Source of the DNA: a bacterium D16-76
GTDB taxonomy: Bacteria; Bacillota; Clostridia; Oscillospirales; Acutalibacteraceae
DNA: 64,000 nt
Direction: 5' to 3'
NCBI GenBank assembly: GCA_009917445.1
Contig: QZEE01000014.1
Span: 1-64,000, forward strand
The notes beneath the pieces were generated by a model. It was not told where the DNA came from. It saw nothing but the letters and a program-made list of their open reading frames with translations, and ran no database searches. The position numbers and the translations under genes were made by a program. Of this stretch, positions 1-9,177 are shown one piece after another. Each line of letters opens with the position of its first letter. The first letter of the stretch is position 1.

Positions 1-1074
1 CCGTCGTCGGAAAACCCGACAACGGGAAAACCGACGTCGGAAAATCCAACGCAATTAAATAAAGATAGAGTAACTAATGGCAAGCCTCCCGCAAATCCCT
101 ACAAATGGACGGCCAGAACAATTTCGGGCATTTTGGAGCGTGTCGAGTATTTAGGCCATACGGTCAATTTCAAGACCAGCAAACCATCGTTCAAGAGCAA
201 AAAGACCGTTTGGAATAACCCGTCTGAATGGGTGATCTTCGAGAATACCCAAGAGCCTGTCATTGAGGAAAGCGTGTTCCTGATTGTTCAGAATATCCGG
301 CAGGGACGCCGCCGCCCGACCAAGATGGGGGACATGGGTATGTTCTCCGGGCTGGTGTACTGCGCCGATTGCGGCGGCAAGATGTATCTTTGCCGGGCTA
401 ACCACTTCAAGCCGGAACAGGAGTATTACATTTGCTCCACCTATCGAAAAGACCGTACCCTGTGCAAGACGCACTCCATCCGCCGTGTCGTGCTGGAAGA
501 AATCGTACTGCGGAACCTGCGGGAAGCGATCTCCTATGTGACACAGTATGAGGACGACTTTATCCAGCGGGCGGCGGAACGGAGCCTGCGGGAGCGTGAC
601 AAGGCGCTGGCGCAGAAAAAGGCTGTGCTGGCACAGTCTGAAAAACGCATCGCGGAGCTGGACGTGATCTTCAAGAGAATTTACGAGGACAACATTTCCG
701 GCAAGCTGTCCGATAATCGGTTTATCAAGCTGTCCCGTGACTATGAACAGGAGCAGGAACAGTTAAAGGCCGTCGTGGAAACCCTGGGGCGAGAAGTGAA
801 ACAGCAGGAGCAGAAGAAAACCAACGTCAGGAAGTTCATTTCTGTGGTGAAGAAGTACACGGACATGACCCAGCTTGACGCCACCATCCTGCGTGAGTTC
901 GTGGAACAGATCAGGGTGTCCGACACCTACACGACCGACGAACAGCAGAAGCGGGTGAAAATCCGGGAAATCGAGATCGTCTATAACTTCATTGGTGCGT
1001 TTGATTTTGAGGGAGCGCGGGAGCAATCCCAAACTGCCCAAGACAAAAATAATGCGAAAGTCGGCGCAGCTTGA
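1..1074 (+). CDS. Large serine recombinase, C-terminal part (5' end outside window)
   Basis: Frame 1 is open from the first base to the TGA at 1072-1074, so this is the 3' part of a gene that begins to the left. It first reads a Pro/Thr/Ser-rich stretch. The end of the recombinase DNA-binding domain follows (WTARTISGILERVEYLGHTV), then a zinc ribbon (CADCGGKMYLC, later YYICSTYRKDRTLC), a charged coiled coil around codons 185-265, and a DUF4368-like tail ending IVYNFIGAF. This layout is that of TnpX/TndX-type recombinases, which excise and integrate conjugative or mobilizable transposons through a serine nucleophile; that catalytic domain is not in view. It probably marks the right end of a mobile element abutting the chromosomal genes that follow. 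Confidence 0.88.
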   Translation, partial: PSSENPTTGKPTSENPTQLNKDRVTNGKPPANPYKWTARTISGILERVEYLGHTVNFKTSKPSFKSKKTVWNNPSEWVIFENTQEPVIEESVFLIVQNIRQGRRRPTKMGDMGMFSGLVYCADCGGKMYLCRANHFKPEQEYYICSTYRKDRTLCKTHSIRRVVLEEIVLRNLREAISYVTQYEDDFIQRAAERSLRERDKALAQKKAVLAQSEKRIAELDVIFKRIYEDNISGKLSDNRFIKLSRDYEQEQEQLKAVVETLGREVKQQEQKKTNVRKFISVVKKYTDMTQLDATILREFVEQIRVSDTYTTDEQQKRVKIREIEIVYNFIGAFDFEGAREQSQTAQDKNNAKVGAA

Positions 1075-1086
1075 CGCTACGCCGAC
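1060..1086 (+). terminator. Inverted repeat around the recombinase stop codon
   Basis: Arms GTCGGCG (1060-1066) and CGCCGAC (1080-1086) flank the TGA. There is no clear U-run directly after it, so it may be a weak terminator or part of the element end. The remaining 1087-1195 shows no gene. Confidence 0.35.
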
Positions 1087-1195
1087 CCTCGCTTAAAATG
1101 TTTTCTTACGTTACCAGCCTATTGTGCCGGGCCTTTCATTTTTGGGGGGCGGGGGGCATATCCATTACTAACCGCAAAAGGAAAGGATGGACCCC

Positions 1196-2332
1196 ATGAA
1201 ACGGAAAATATTGTGTATGGTACTGCTTTTAAGCTTGGTTTTCTGCGGGATATCCCCCTGGGCCGCAGGGGCCGAGGAGCTTGCTGTCACCGCGCCCTCT
1301 GTGGTGCTGATGGAGGCCTCGACCGGGGAGGTGCTTTTTGAAAAGGGAAGCCACGACGTGCGCCCCTGCGCCTCGATTACCAAAGTGATGACCCTTTGCC
1401 TGACCTTTGAAGCCATTGAGGCGGGGCAGCTGGGCCTGACGGACACGTTGACGGCTTCGGCCCACGCGGCGTCTATGGGTGGGTCGGACATATGGCTGAA
1501 GGAGGGCGAACAGATGACGGTGGATGACTTGATCAAGGCCACGGTCATAATGAGCGCCAACGATGCCGCGGTGGTGCTGGCGGAAAACGTGGCGGGCAGC
1601 GAGGAGGCTTTTGTCCGCATGATGAACGAGAAGGCCCAGGCCCTGGGCATGGCCGACACGGTCTTTAAAAACTGCAACGGCCTGGACGAAGAGGGGCACG
1701 TTACCAGTGCCCACGATGTGGCGCTGATGAGCCGGGAACTTTTAAAGTACCCGAAGATACAGGACTATACCCTTACATGGATCGACTATGTGCGGGGCGG
1801 GGCGACCCAGCTGGTGAACACCAACAAGCTTATACGGGGGTATAAGGGCATTACGGGCTTAAAGACCGGCACCACTTCCCAGGCGGGCAGCTGCATTACG
1901 GCTACGGCGGAGCGGGATGGGCTGGGGCTGATTGCGGTGGTGCTGGGGGCGGACTCTACGGACAACCGCTTTGCGGACGCCCGGGCGCTGCTGGATTATG
2001 GCTTTGCCGGCTGGGCGGTCAAGATACCGGAGGCCCCGGAGCTGGAGCCGGCCCCGGTAGAAAGGGGCATGGCGGGCACGGTAAGGCTGCAGGTGGGGGA
2101 GTGCCCCAAGCTCTTGCTGAAGGCTACGGACACGGGGGCCATTGAGCAGAGCGTGGTACTGCAGGAGGGGATCACGGCGCCGGTAAGCCGGGGGGATGTG
2201 CTGGGGAAGGTAGTGTACTCTTCTGGGGGGGAAGCGCTGGCAGAGGTGGAAATTACCGCGATGGAGGACGTGGAGGCCATTACCTTTGGCTCAGCGTTCC
2301 AGTACCTGCTGCGGGGCTTCTTTGCCATGTAA
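1196..2332 (+). CDS. dacF: D-alanyl-D-alanine carboxypeptidase (penicillin-binding protein 5/DacF family)
   Basis: This is a secreted serine peptidase that removes the terminal D-Ala from peptidoglycan stem peptides. It has an N-terminal signal peptide (hydrophobic core about residues 5-25, ending around AAGAEE) and the three active-site motifs of peptidase S11: SITK at about residue 60, SAND, and KTGT. A C-terminal beta-rich domain and a final hydrophobic/amphipathic segment fit membrane attachment. Two in-frame ATGs lie at 1187 and 1196; I chose 1196 because the AGGAAAGG ribosome site is about 8 bases before it but only 2-3 before 1187. Length (378 aa) is normal. The gene stands alone between the recombinase and pgi. 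The choice between dacA, dacB and dacF naming is not firm. Confidence 0.9.
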   Translation: MKRKILCMVLLLSLVFCGISPWAAGAEELAVTAPSVVLMEASTGEVLFEKGSHDVRPCASITKVMTLCLTFEAIEAGQLGLTDTLTASAHAASMGGSDIWLKEGEQMTVDDLIKATVIMSANDAAVVLAENVAGSEEAFVRMMNEKAQALGMADTVFKNCNGLDEEGHVTSAHDVALMSRELLKYPKIQDYTLTWIDYVRGGATQLVNTNKLIRGYKGITGLKTGTTSQAGSCITATAERDGLGLIAVVLGADSTDNRFADARALLDYGFAGWAVKIPEAPELEPAPVERGMAGTVRLQVGECPKLLLKATDTGAIEQSVVLQEGITAPVSRGDVLGKVVYSSGGEALAEVEITAMEDVEAITFGSAFQYLLRGFFAM

Positions 2333-2395
2333 GCGGGGAAGGAGGGGCTTTTGGGCTGGCTTCGAAAACTTTTTATGAAGAATGGCGAATCCGCC

Positions 2396-2424
2396 TTGCA
2401 AAACGCGCTGGTTTATTGTAAAAT
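2396..2424 (+). promoter_or_regulatory. Sigma-A promoter upstream of pgi
   Basis: TTGCAA (2396-2401) is followed by a 17-base spacer and TAAAAT (2419-2424). It lies about 110 bases before the pgi start in the gap after the carboxypeptidase gene. Confidence 0.6.
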
Positions 2425-2536
2425 AGGGACATAAGGAAAAATTGCGCCTGGCGTGGGGGGTTCCTCATGCCGTGGGGCGGATAAAAATATCCGGGCGCCC
2501 GGCAGGTCTGGGGGCCGGAGAAAAGGGGTTTTTACT

Positions 2537-3877
2537 ATGCCGCTGAAATTGCAAGACGGGTATCTAAAAGGCTTTGTGGCCCAGCACGAGTATGAGGCCA
2601 TGGCACCGCAGGTGAAAAATGCCCATGACATGCTGGCTGCCGGCACAGGCTTGGGCAGCGATTTCCTGGGCTGGGTCACGCTGCCCGAGGACTACGACAA
2701 AGATGAATTCCAGAGGATCAAGGCTGCCGCCCAGCGGGTAAAGGAGAATTCCGATGTGTTTGTGGTCATCGGCATTGGCGGGTCTTACCTGGGCGCGCGG
2801 GCTGCTATTGAGTTCTTGAAATCGGACCACTATAACGACATGAAAAAGGATACGCCGGACATTTACTTTACCGGCAACAGCATCAGCTCTACCGCTTTGC
2901 AGGAGCTTGTGGCGATTTGCGAGGGCAGGGATATCTCGATCAATATGATCTCCAAGTCCGGCACCACGACGGAGCCGGCCATTGCGTTCCGGGTGTTCCG
3001 GGAACTGCTGGAGAAGAAATACGGCAAGGAAGGCGCTAAGGAGCGCATCTTCTGCACCACTGACAAGGCCCGGGGCACTTTGAAGCAGCTGGCCGACAAG
3101 GAAGGCTATGAGACCTTTGTGGTGCCGGACAACGTAGGGGGACGCTACTCGGTGCTGACGGCTGTGGGCCTTTTGCCTATTGCTGTGGCGGGGGCAGACA
3201 TTGACGCCCTGATGGCCGGGGCGGCGAAGGCTATGAAGCTGTATAACGACCCCTGCATAGAGAAAAACGACTGCTATAAGTACGCGGCTATCCGCAACAT
3301 GCTGTACCGCAAGGGCAAGTGCACCGAAATTATGGTGAGCTATGAGCCCTGCTACACCATGATGAACGAGTGGTGGAAGCAGTTGTACGGCGAAAGCGAG
3401 GGTAAGGACCAGAAGGGGTTGTTCCCGGCTTCTGTGGTGTTCTCGACAGACCTTCACTCGTTGGGGCAGTTTATCCAGGATGGGTCCCGCACGATGTTTG
3501 AGACGGTGGTGCTTATCGACAAGCCCAAGTATGATGTGACCCTGGGCAATGACCCGGAGAATGTGGACGGCCTTAACTATTTGGAGGGGCGCACCATGGC
3601 TTTCATCAACGAGAAGGCTTTCCAGGGTACGGTGCTGGCCCACAACGACGGCGGCGTGCCTAACCTGGTGCTGCATGTGCCGGATTTCTCGGAAGACAGC
3701 TTGGGCCAGTTGATTTACTTCTTTGAGAAGGCCTGCGCTATTTCTGGTTATATGCTGGGGGTGAACCCCTTTGACCAGCCCGGCGTGGAAAGCTATAAGA
3801 AGAACATGTTCGCCCTTTTGGGCAAGCCCGGCTATGAGGATCAGAAGGCCGAGCTGGAAGCCCGCTTGAACGGCTGA
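2537..3877 (+). CDS. pgi: Glucose-6-phosphate isomerase
   Basis: This cytoplasmic enzyme interconverts glucose 6-phosphate and fructose 6-phosphate in glycolysis. The product is 446 aa, the size of the short Bacillus/Clostridium type. Family landmarks are visible: the phosphate-binding region [15 protein letters not shown], the [14 protein letters not shown] loop that binds the sugar phosphate, [15 protein letters not shown], and a C-terminal [14 protein letters not shown] segment. The frame extends upstream to about 2453, but the ATG at 2537 follows a GAGAAAAGGGG ribosome site and its product begins [10 protein letters not shown], like known homologues. The gene has its own promoter about 110 bases upstream and is followed by an 84-base gap. 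Confidence 0.96.
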   Translation: MPLKLQDGYLKGFVAQHEYEAMAPQVKNAHDMLAAGTGLGSDFLGWVTLPEDYDKDEFQRIKAAAQRVKENSDVFVVIGIGGSYLGARAAIEFLKSDHYNDMKKDTPDIYFTGNSISSTALQELVAICEGRDISINMISKSGTTTEPAIAFRVFRELLEKKYGKEGAKERIFCTTDKARGTLKQLADKEGYETFVVPDNVGGRYSVLTAVGLLPIAVAGADIDALMAGAAKAMKLYNDPCIEKNDCYKYAAIRNMLYRKGKCTEIMVSYEPCYTMMNEWWKQLYGESEGKDQKGLFPASVVFSTDLHSLGQFIQDGSRTMFETVVLIDKPKYDVTLGNDPENVDGLNYLEGRTMAFINEKAFQGTVLAHNDGGVPNLVLHVPDFSEDSLGQLIYFFEKACAISGYMLGVNPFDQPGVESYKKNMFALLGKPGYEDQKAELEARLNG

Positions 3878-3961
3878 GGGTTACAAAGGCAAAAATCAAG
3901 GATGCTACCGCGAAGCGGGCTGCTGGGCCCCCGCGGAATTAAAATAAAGGAGAGTTGTATT

Positions 3962-4375
3962 ATGGTCACTCTTTTGACAGGCAAGAAGGGTTCCGGCAAG
4001 ACGAAAAAGCTCATTGAGCTGGCGAAGGAGGCAGTGGAGAAATCCAACGGCAATGTGGTGCTTATTGAAAAGGGCCAGAAGCTTACCTACAACCTGCCCT
4101 ACTCCGTGCGGCTTATTGATTCGGACGCCTACGACGTAAAGGGCGCGGACGCGCTGCTGGGCTTTATCAGCGGCATTTGCGCGGGCAACTACGATGTGAC
4201 GGATATCTTTGTAGATTCTACCTTGAAGATTACCGGGACGGATGCATCTGTGACGGAGGCTTTGGTGGCTGAGCTTAAGAAGCTGAGCTCTTCTGCGGAG
4301 ACGAATTTTGTCCTTTCCATTTCCGCGGGGGAGGAAGAGGTCCCCGCCAGTGTACAGGACTGCGTATTGAAGTAA
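3962..4375 (+). CDS. Small P-loop ATP-binding protein of unknown role
   Basis: A 137-residue protein with a Walker A motif at its N-terminus (LLTGKKGSGKTKKL, residues 5-18) followed by alternating beta/alpha segments and an IFVDSTL stretch that may act as Walker B. It resembles short single-domain P-loop proteins often annotated as ATPase or PilT-like in Clostridia, but I do not recognise a defined function. The start is the ATG at 3962, after AAAGGAGAG. It is bounded by an 84-base gap from pgi and by a strong terminator directly after the stop, so it may be read together with pgi. Confidence 0.75.
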   Translation: MVTLLTGKKGSGKTKKLIELAKEAVEKSNGNVVLIEKGQKLTYNLPYSVRLIDSDAYDVKGADALLGFISGICAGNYDVTDIFVDSTLKITGTDASVTEALVAELKKLSSSAETNFVLSISAGEEEVPASVQDCVLK

Positions 4376-4394
4376 ACGGATTGGTAAAAAAGCT

Positions 4395-4427
4395 GCCGCA
4401 AGCCGTAAACGCTTGCGGCGCTTTTTT
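4395..4427 (+). terminator. Rho-independent terminator
   Basis: Arms GCCGCAAGC (4395-4403) and GCTTGCGGC (4411-4419) form a perfect 9-bp stem with a 7-base loop, followed by T6 at 4422-4427. Confidence 0.92.
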
Positions 4428-4512
4428 GCGTTTGCCGGGGCGGGGCGGCTGGGGGGATCCCTATATCTAGTGGCCGGTTGGAAAAAAACCACCAGGCTCT
4501 GCCAAAAACCGC

Positions 4513-4541
4513 TTGACAAACCTTTGCGCAGTTATTATAAT
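4513..4541 (+). promoter_or_regulatory. Consensus sigma-A promoter for yceD-rpmF
   Basis: TTGACA (4513-4518), a 17-base spacer and TATAAT (4536-4541) match the consensus exactly. It lies 53 bases before the yceD start and just after the preceding terminator, so it defines a new transcription unit. Confidence 0.93.
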
Positions 4542-4594
4542 ATAGCAGTACGGTATACAGGGTTTTTGCGCCCCGATGCAGGAAAGGAAAGGCC

Positions 4595-5089
4595 ATGATC
4601 TTAGACCTGAAGCGTTTTTTCCAGTCCGATGGGCTGACGGAGAAGCTTTTACACACCATGGATTTATCCGGTATGGAATTGGGCGGTGTCAAGCCGTTTT
4701 GTGCGCCGGTAAAGGTGGAGATGGTGTTTAAGGGCTTTGGCGGCTCGGTAGTGATGCAGGCACAGGTGGAGTATTCGCTGACTATGCCTTGCGACAGGTG
4801 TTTTGAGACCGTGACCCAGCGTTTTACCCCTTGCTTTTCCCATACTTTGGTGGGCAGGCTTTCTTCTGAGGAAGACAGCGACGAGCTCATTTTGGTGGAG
4901 GATGGCAGGCTGGATGTGGACGGGCTTTTGCGGGAGGATATCTTGCTGGATGTGCCCCCGAAGTTCTTGTGCCGGGAGGATTGTAAGGGCTTGTGCCCTA
5001 CTTGTGGGAAAAACTTGAACCAGGGGGGCTGCGGCTGTACGCAGGAGGAGATTGACCCTAGGCTGGCGGTTTTACAGAAGCTTTTGTAG
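4595..5089 (+). CDS. yceD: YceD/DUF177 family protein (23S rRNA accumulation protein)
   Basis: A 164-residue cytoplasmic protein of the DUF177 family, needed for normal 23S rRNA levels in bacteria and almost always encoded before rpmF, as here. It has a conserved CDRCFE motif in the centre and a C-terminal four-cysteine cluster (CREDCKGLCPTCGKNLN) that looks able to bind zinc. The ATG at 4595 follows AGGAAAGG at a suitable distance and a perfect promoter. Its stop is 69 bases before rpmF, with no terminator between them, so the two are probably one operon. Confidence 0.9.
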   Translation: MILDLKRFFQSDGLTEKLLHTMDLSGMELGGVKPFCAPVKVEMVFKGFGGSVVMQAQVEYSLTMPCDRCFETVTQRFTPCFSHTLVGRLSSEEDSDELILVEDGRLDVDGLLREDILLDVPPKFLCREDCKGLCPTCGKNLNQGGCGCTQEEIDPRLAVLQKLL

Positions 5090-5158
5090 TACCGGTGAAA
5101 GGAAAAACAGGGTTCCCGGGGGTTATCCCGGGCCCAGAAGTATAAGGAGGTGTACCTC

Positions 5159-5341
5159 ATGGCAGTACCCAAGGGAAAGGTATCCAGTGCGAGACAGAAC
5201 AAGCGGCGTTCCAACGTGTGGAAGCTTCAGGCTCCCGCTTTGTCGAAATGCCCCCAGTGTGGAGAATACAAGGCACCTCATAGAGTATGTGGCAACTGCG
5301 GCTACTACAATGGGCGTGTAGTCGTGAAGAAGGACGCTTAA
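5159..5341 (+). CDS. rpmF: 50S ribosomal protein L32
   Basis: A 60-residue basic protein of the large ribosomal subunit beginning MAVPKGKVSSARQNKRRSN, the classic L32 N-terminus. It carries a complete C+ zinc site (CPQC at about residues 29-32 and CGNC at about 42-45), so it is the zinc-dependent form. The ATG at 5159 sits 8 bases after TAAGGAGGTG; the upstream GTG at 5150 overlaps that ribosome site and is rejected. It is co-oriented with yceD. The usual neighbour plsX is not present downstream; the DUF512 gene follows after 216 bases. Confidence 0.97.
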   Translation: MAVPKGKVSSARQNKRRSNVWKLQAPALSKCPQCGEYKAPHRVCGNCGYYNGRVVVKKDA

Positions 5342-5500
5342 GGCAGCGGGATGTGGTTTGCTGCTTTGCAAAGCGTTTGCCCTGGTAAGCTGGGGCAGAG
5401 GCTGGGCATGGCGTCGTTTTTGCCGCGCCTATGTGGGCTATGGCGTGTTGGGGTGTTCCCGGCGCTGGGCCCTGGGGTGTGAAAAAAATACCTTTGGCAA

Positions 5501-5533
5501 AGGGAGGGAACGCTTTCGCGCTCCCTCTTTTAC
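5501..5533 (+). terminator. Possible terminator downstream of rpmF
   Basis: AGGGAG (5501-5506) pairs with CTCCCT (5521-5526), with CGC/GCG pairing inside and a T-rich tail. It has an asymmetric bulge, so it is moderate in strength. The rest of 5342-5557 shows nothing else that I recognise. Confidence 0.45.
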
Positions 5534-5557
5534 TCTTTTAAGGAGGCAGGTGTACGG

Positions 5558-6904
5558 ATGGCCGTTAAAATTGACAGCGTGGAGCCTGGCAGCCGGGCCC
5601 AGCGCCTGGGCATACAGGCGGGGGATGTGCTGGTCTCCATTAACGGGCACGGGATCACCGACGTGCTGGATTACCGCTTTTTTGAGACGGAACGGGAGCT
5701 GCGCCTTGCCCTTACCCGGGAGGGCAGGCCTTTTACCATCGACCTGGCAAAGCCCCAATATGCCCCGCTGGGCCTGGGTTTTTCTACCTATTTAATGGAC
5801 CAGCAGCGCTCTTGCCGGAATAAATGCATTTTCTGCTTTATTGACCAGCTGCCCCCTGGCATGCGGGAGACCCTGTATTTTAAGGACGACGACGACCGGC
5901 TGTCATTTTTGTTTGGAAACTATATTACCTTGACAAACATTGATGACCGGGAGGTGGACCGGATTTTGCAGATGCGCATTAGCCCCATCAATGTCTCGGT
6001 GCACACCATGGACCCGGAGCTGCGCTGCCAGATGATGAACAACCGTTTTGCGGGGGAATCCCTGCGGCACCTGTACCGGCTGGCCGAGGGGGGGATCAAG
6101 CTCAACTGCCAGATTGTGCTGTGCCCGGGGGTTAACGATGGGGCACACCTGGCTTATACTTTGGATAAGCTTTTTGATTTGGGGGAGGGCCTTTTAAGCG
6201 TGGCCTGTGTGCCGGTGGGCCTTACCCGATACCGGGAGGGACTGTACCCCCTGCGGCCCTTTGACCGGGAATCCGCCGGGGAGGCGCTGGCTGTACTGGA
6301 AGCTTACGGGGAAAAGTTTTTGCGGGAGAGGGGTGTGCGGACGGTCTACCCTTCCGACGAATTTTACCTGATTGCCCAGCGCCCTTTGCCGCCTTTGGGT
6401 TTTTATGAGGATCTGCCCCAGATTGAAAACGGCGTGGGCATGCTTAGGGATTTGGAGGATGCTTTTCTGTGGGCGCTGGAAGAAAGCGGCCCGTTGAAAG
6501 GGGCCCGGAAAGTCACCATACCTACGGGGGAGGCGGCGTTTGCTTTTTTGGATGCGTTGCTGGACAAGGCGCGGGAGCAGTACCCTAATCTGACAGTGGA
6601 TTTGGTGGCGGTGCATAACGACTTCTTCGGGGGCTCGGTAGATGTAACGGGGCTGCTGACAGGGCAGGATATTTTGAAAAACCTGCGGGGGCGGGATTTG
6701 GGGGATGAAATCCTGCTGGCGGGGAACATGCTGAAGGCTGGGGAGGATGTCTTCTTGGACGACATGACTCTGGAGGAATTGTCGCAGGCGCTGGGGGCGC
6801 CGTGCCGCCGTGTGCCCAATACGGGCGACGGGCTGTTACACGCTTTGCTGGGGGAGGATGTGCCTGGGGGGGATGGGCAAAACCCCTATGAGGGGGCGGG
6901 GTAA
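5558..6904 (+). CDS. DUF512 protein: PDZ domain plus radical-SAM-like domain
   Basis: A 448-residue protein with an N-terminal PDZ-like domain (residues 1-70, GSRAQRLGIQAGDVLVSING) followed by CRNKCIFCFIDQ at about residues 87-98. This is a CX3CX2C triad of the radical-SAM type, expected to hold a [4Fe-4S] cluster and S-adenosylmethionine. The C-terminal half is DUF512. The family is widespread in Clostridia and Cyanobacteria, commonly next to der as here; its reaction is unknown to me. The start at 5558 follows AAGGAGG. Der follows 131 bases later, after a structured repeat. Confidence 0.88.
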   Translation: MAVKIDSVEPGSRAQRLGIQAGDVLVSINGHGITDVLDYRFFETERELRLALTREGRPFTIDLAKPQYAPLGLGFSTYLMDQQRSCRNKCIFCFIDQLPPGMRETLYFKDDDDRLSFLFGNYITLTNIDDREVDRILQMRISPINVSVHTMDPELRCQMMNNRFAGESLRHLYRLAEGGIKLNCQIVLCPGVNDGAHLAYTLDKLFDLGEGLLSVACVPVGLTRYREGLYPLRPFDRESAGEALAVLEAYGEKFLRERGVRTVYPSDEFYLIAQRPLPPLGFYEDLPQIENGVGMLRDLEDAFLWALEESGPLKGARKVTIPTGEAAFAFLDALLDKAREQYPNLTVDLVAVHNDFFGGSVDVTGLLTGQDILKNLRGRDLGDEILLAGNMLKAGEDVFLDDMTLEELSQALGAPCRRVPNTGDGLLHALLGEDVPGGDGQNPYEGAG

Positions 6905-6939
6905 ACCATCCCCAAAAACGAAAAAGTATGCCAAAAGAA

Positions 6940-7011
6940 AAGGTTTTTGAAGATTGTTAAGAAACTTTTTCCTCAAAAAAGTTTCTTAACCGGGGTTTGG
7001 GGCAGAGCCCC
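6940..7011 (+). repeat. Structured intergenic repeat, family A, copy 1
   Basis: A 72-base unit between the DUF512 gene and der. Hairpin 1 runs from G6956 to C6990, with a stem of about 15 bp and loop CCTC. A GGGGTTT linker follows, then hairpin 2 (TTGGGGC, loop AGA, GCCCCAA). A near-identical copy lies at 11129-11199. The arm differences between the copies are compensatory (6956/6990 and 6962/6984), which suggests that the folded form is what is conserved. Confidence 0.8.
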
Positions 7012-7035
7012 AAAAAAGAAAGGAAGGTGCGCGGC

Positions 7036-8361
7036 ATGGCCAAACCGATTGTAGCCATTGTGGGCCGGCCCAATGTGGGGAAGTCTACGTTGTTTAATAA
7101 AATCGTGGGGAAAAGGCTTTCGATTGTGGAGGACACCCCTGGGGTGACCCGGGACCGGGTCTTTGGGGATGCGGAGTGGTGCGGGAAGGCTTTTTCCCTG
7201 GTGGACACTGGGGGGATTGAGCCAGCGTCTAAAGATGTGCTGCTGACCCAGATGCGGGAACAGGCGCAGATTGCGATTGATTCTGCTTCGGCTATTGTTT
7301 TGGTTACGGATTTGCGGGCCGGGGTGACGGCTACGGATTTGGATGTGGCGGGCATGCTGCAAAAAAGCGGCCTGCCTATTGTGCTGTGCGTCAATAAATG
7401 CGACAGCATTGGCGAGCCGCCAGCGGAGTTTTATGAGTTTTATAACCTGGGCCTGGGCGACCCAGTGATGGTGTCCTCGGTACATGGCCACGGCACCGGC
7501 GACCTGCTGGACCGGGTGTGTGAAAGCCTGCCGGAAGCTGTTGGGGAAGAGGACGAGGGCAACGCTATCAAGGTGGCGGTGATTGGCAAGCCTAATGTGG
7601 GGAAGTCTTCCCTGGTTAATAAGGTTTCTGGGGAAAACCGCTGTATTGTTTCGGATATGGCGGGCACGACACGGGACGCGGTAGATACGACTATTGAGAA
7701 CGAGTTTGGCACGTTTACATTTATTGACACGGCGGGCCTGCGCCGCAAAAGCAAGGTGGAAGACGCTATTGAGCATTACAGCAACTTGCGGGCAGAGATG
7801 GCTGTGGAGCGGGCGGACGTGTGCCTGATTTTGATTGACGCCCAGCTGGGGTTTACGGAGCAGGACTCGAAGGTGGCGGGCATTGCCCATGAGGCGGGGA
7901 AGGCGTGCATTGTCTGCGTGAACAAGTGGGACGCTGTGGAGAAGGACGACAAGACTATGGGGGAGATGCGCAAAAAGCTGGAGCAGGATTTTTCCTTTAT
8001 GTCTTATGCGCCGATTTTGTTTATCTCAGCTAAGACCGGCCAGAGGCTGGATAAGATGTTCGGCTTGATAAACGCTGCGGCCGCCAACAATGCTATGCGC
8101 GTTACTACGGGCATGCTCAACGATATTTTGGCCCAGGCAACGGCCCGGGTGCAGCCCCCTACAGACAAGGGGAAGCGGCTGAAAATTTACTATATGACCC
8201 AGGCCAGCACCAAGCCCCCTACGTTCGTGTGTTTTGTCAACGACCACGAGCTGTTCCATTTCTCCTACCAGCGCTATTTGGAAAACCGCATCCGCGAGAC
8301 CTTTGGCTTGGAGGGCACGCCTATCCGATTGATCGTGCGGGAGCGGGGCGAACAAAAATAA
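7036..8361 (+). CDS. der: Ribosome biogenesis GTPase Der (EngA)
   Basis: An essential double GTPase that helps assemble the 50S subunit. Two complete G domains are visible: GRPNVGKST, DTGG and NKCD in the first, and GKPNVGKSS, DTAG and NKWD in the second, followed by a KH-like RNA-binding domain (residues about 350-441). Length (441 aa) is typical. The frame extends upstream, but the ATG at 7036 follows AGGAAGG and gives the canonical MAKPIVAIVGRPN start. The family A repeat lies directly before its ribosome site. plsY follows at 17 bases, so the two are likely co-transcribed. Confidence 0.97.
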   Translation: MAKPIVAIVGRPNVGKSTLFNKIVGKRLSIVEDTPGVTRDRVFGDAEWCGKAFSLVDTGGIEPASKDVLLTQMREQAQIAIDSASAIVLVTDLRAGVTATDLDVAGMLQKSGLPIVLCVNKCDSIGEPPAEFYEFYNLGLGDPVMVSSVHGHGTGDLLDRVCESLPEAVGEEDEGNAIKVAVIGKPNVGKSSLVNKVSGENRCIVSDMAGTTRDAVDTTIENEFGTFTFIDTAGLRRKSKVEDAIEHYSNLRAEMAVERADVCLILIDAQLGFTEQDSKVAGIAHEAGKACIVCVNKWDAVEKDDKTMGEMRKKLEQDFSFMSYAPILFISAKTGQRLDKMFGLINAAAANNAMRVTTGMLNDILAQATARVQPPTDKGKRLKIYYMTQASTKPPTFVCFVNDHELFHFSYQRYLENRIRETFGLEGTPIRLIVRERGEQK

Positions 8362-8378
8362 AGAGAGGATGAGAGAAC

Positions 8379-9092
8379 ATGGTAAATGAGAACGCGATTC
8401 GAAGCGCCCTGCTGCTGGGCCTTTTGGCCTGCGGGGTAACCGGCTATTTGCTGGGCAGCATCAATTCGGCCATTATTGTCACCAGGCTTTTTAAGCACAA
8501 GGCGGACATACGGGATTTCGGCAGCGGCAACGCAGGCATGACGAACGTCCTGCGCTCGGTGGGCAAGCTGCCGGCGCTGCTGACCTTTTTGGGGGATTTC
8601 CTTAAGAGCGTGGCCTCTGTGCTGCTGGGCTGGCTGATCATGTACCTGCTCATTTACGTGGTTCTAGACGGCGAGAGCCCGGAGGGTGTACAGGTGGGCA
8701 AGTATGTGGCGGGGGTGTTCTGCATGCTGGGCCATATATACCCCCTTTATTACCACTTCCGGGGGGGCAAGGCCGTGGTTTCTGCAGCCGCTATGATCCT
8801 TCTTTTGGACTGGCGGGTGTTCCTGCTCGTTATTGCCACGTTCCTCCTGCTGTTTATTTGGAAGCGCATTATTTCCCTGGCTTCCATCACCTGCGCGGCA
8901 AGCTACCCGGTTTATACGTTTCTGTTAACGTATTTCTGCGATTACCGGTCCGAGCGCTGCTCCCTGGGGTACCTGCTTTTTGTTACAGGGGTCTCCCTTT
9001 TCATTGGCCTGTTGGTGCTGTTTAAGCACCGCGCGAACATAGGCCGCCTGCGCCGCGGCGAGGAAAAGCCCGTATCCATCGGCAAGAGATAA
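8379..9092 (+). CDS. plsY: Acyl-phosphate:glycerol-3-phosphate acyltransferase PlsY
   Basis: An integral membrane enzyme that acylates glycerol 3-phosphate with acyl phosphate, the first step of phospholipid synthesis. Family motifs are seen: GSINSAII, the glycerol-phosphate loop GSGNAGMTNVLR, and GHIYPLYYHFRGGKAV. There are five or more hydrophobic segments and a basic C-terminal tail. At 237 aa it is slightly longer than usual because of a loop around residues 85-105. The ATG at 8379 follows AGAGAGGA. The der-plsY pairing is common in Clostridia. The partner plsX is not in this window. Confidence 0.95.
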   Translation: MVNENAIRSALLLGLLACGVTGYLLGSINSAIIVTRLFKHKADIRDFGSGNAGMTNVLRSVGKLPALLTFLGDFLKSVASVLLGWLIMYLLIYVVLDGESPEGVQVGKYVAGVFCMLGHIYPLYYHFRGGKAVVSAAAMILLLDWRVFLLVIATFLLLFIWKRIISLASITCAASYPVYTFLLTYFCDYRSERCSLGYLLFVTGVSLFIGLLVLFKHRANIGRLRRGEEKPVSIGKR

Positions 9093-9177
9093 GGCCGCCC
9101 CTGGACCCCCAAAAACCTTTGCCGGGGGGTGGGATTTTATACATTTTAGTTTGTGTTTTTAGAGAGGAGAGGTTGGC

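Noticed and set aside
5358-5795. Plus-strand frame between rpmF and the DUF512 gene
   Set aside because: It overlaps the true DUF512 start in another frame, has no ribosome site and no family resemblance.
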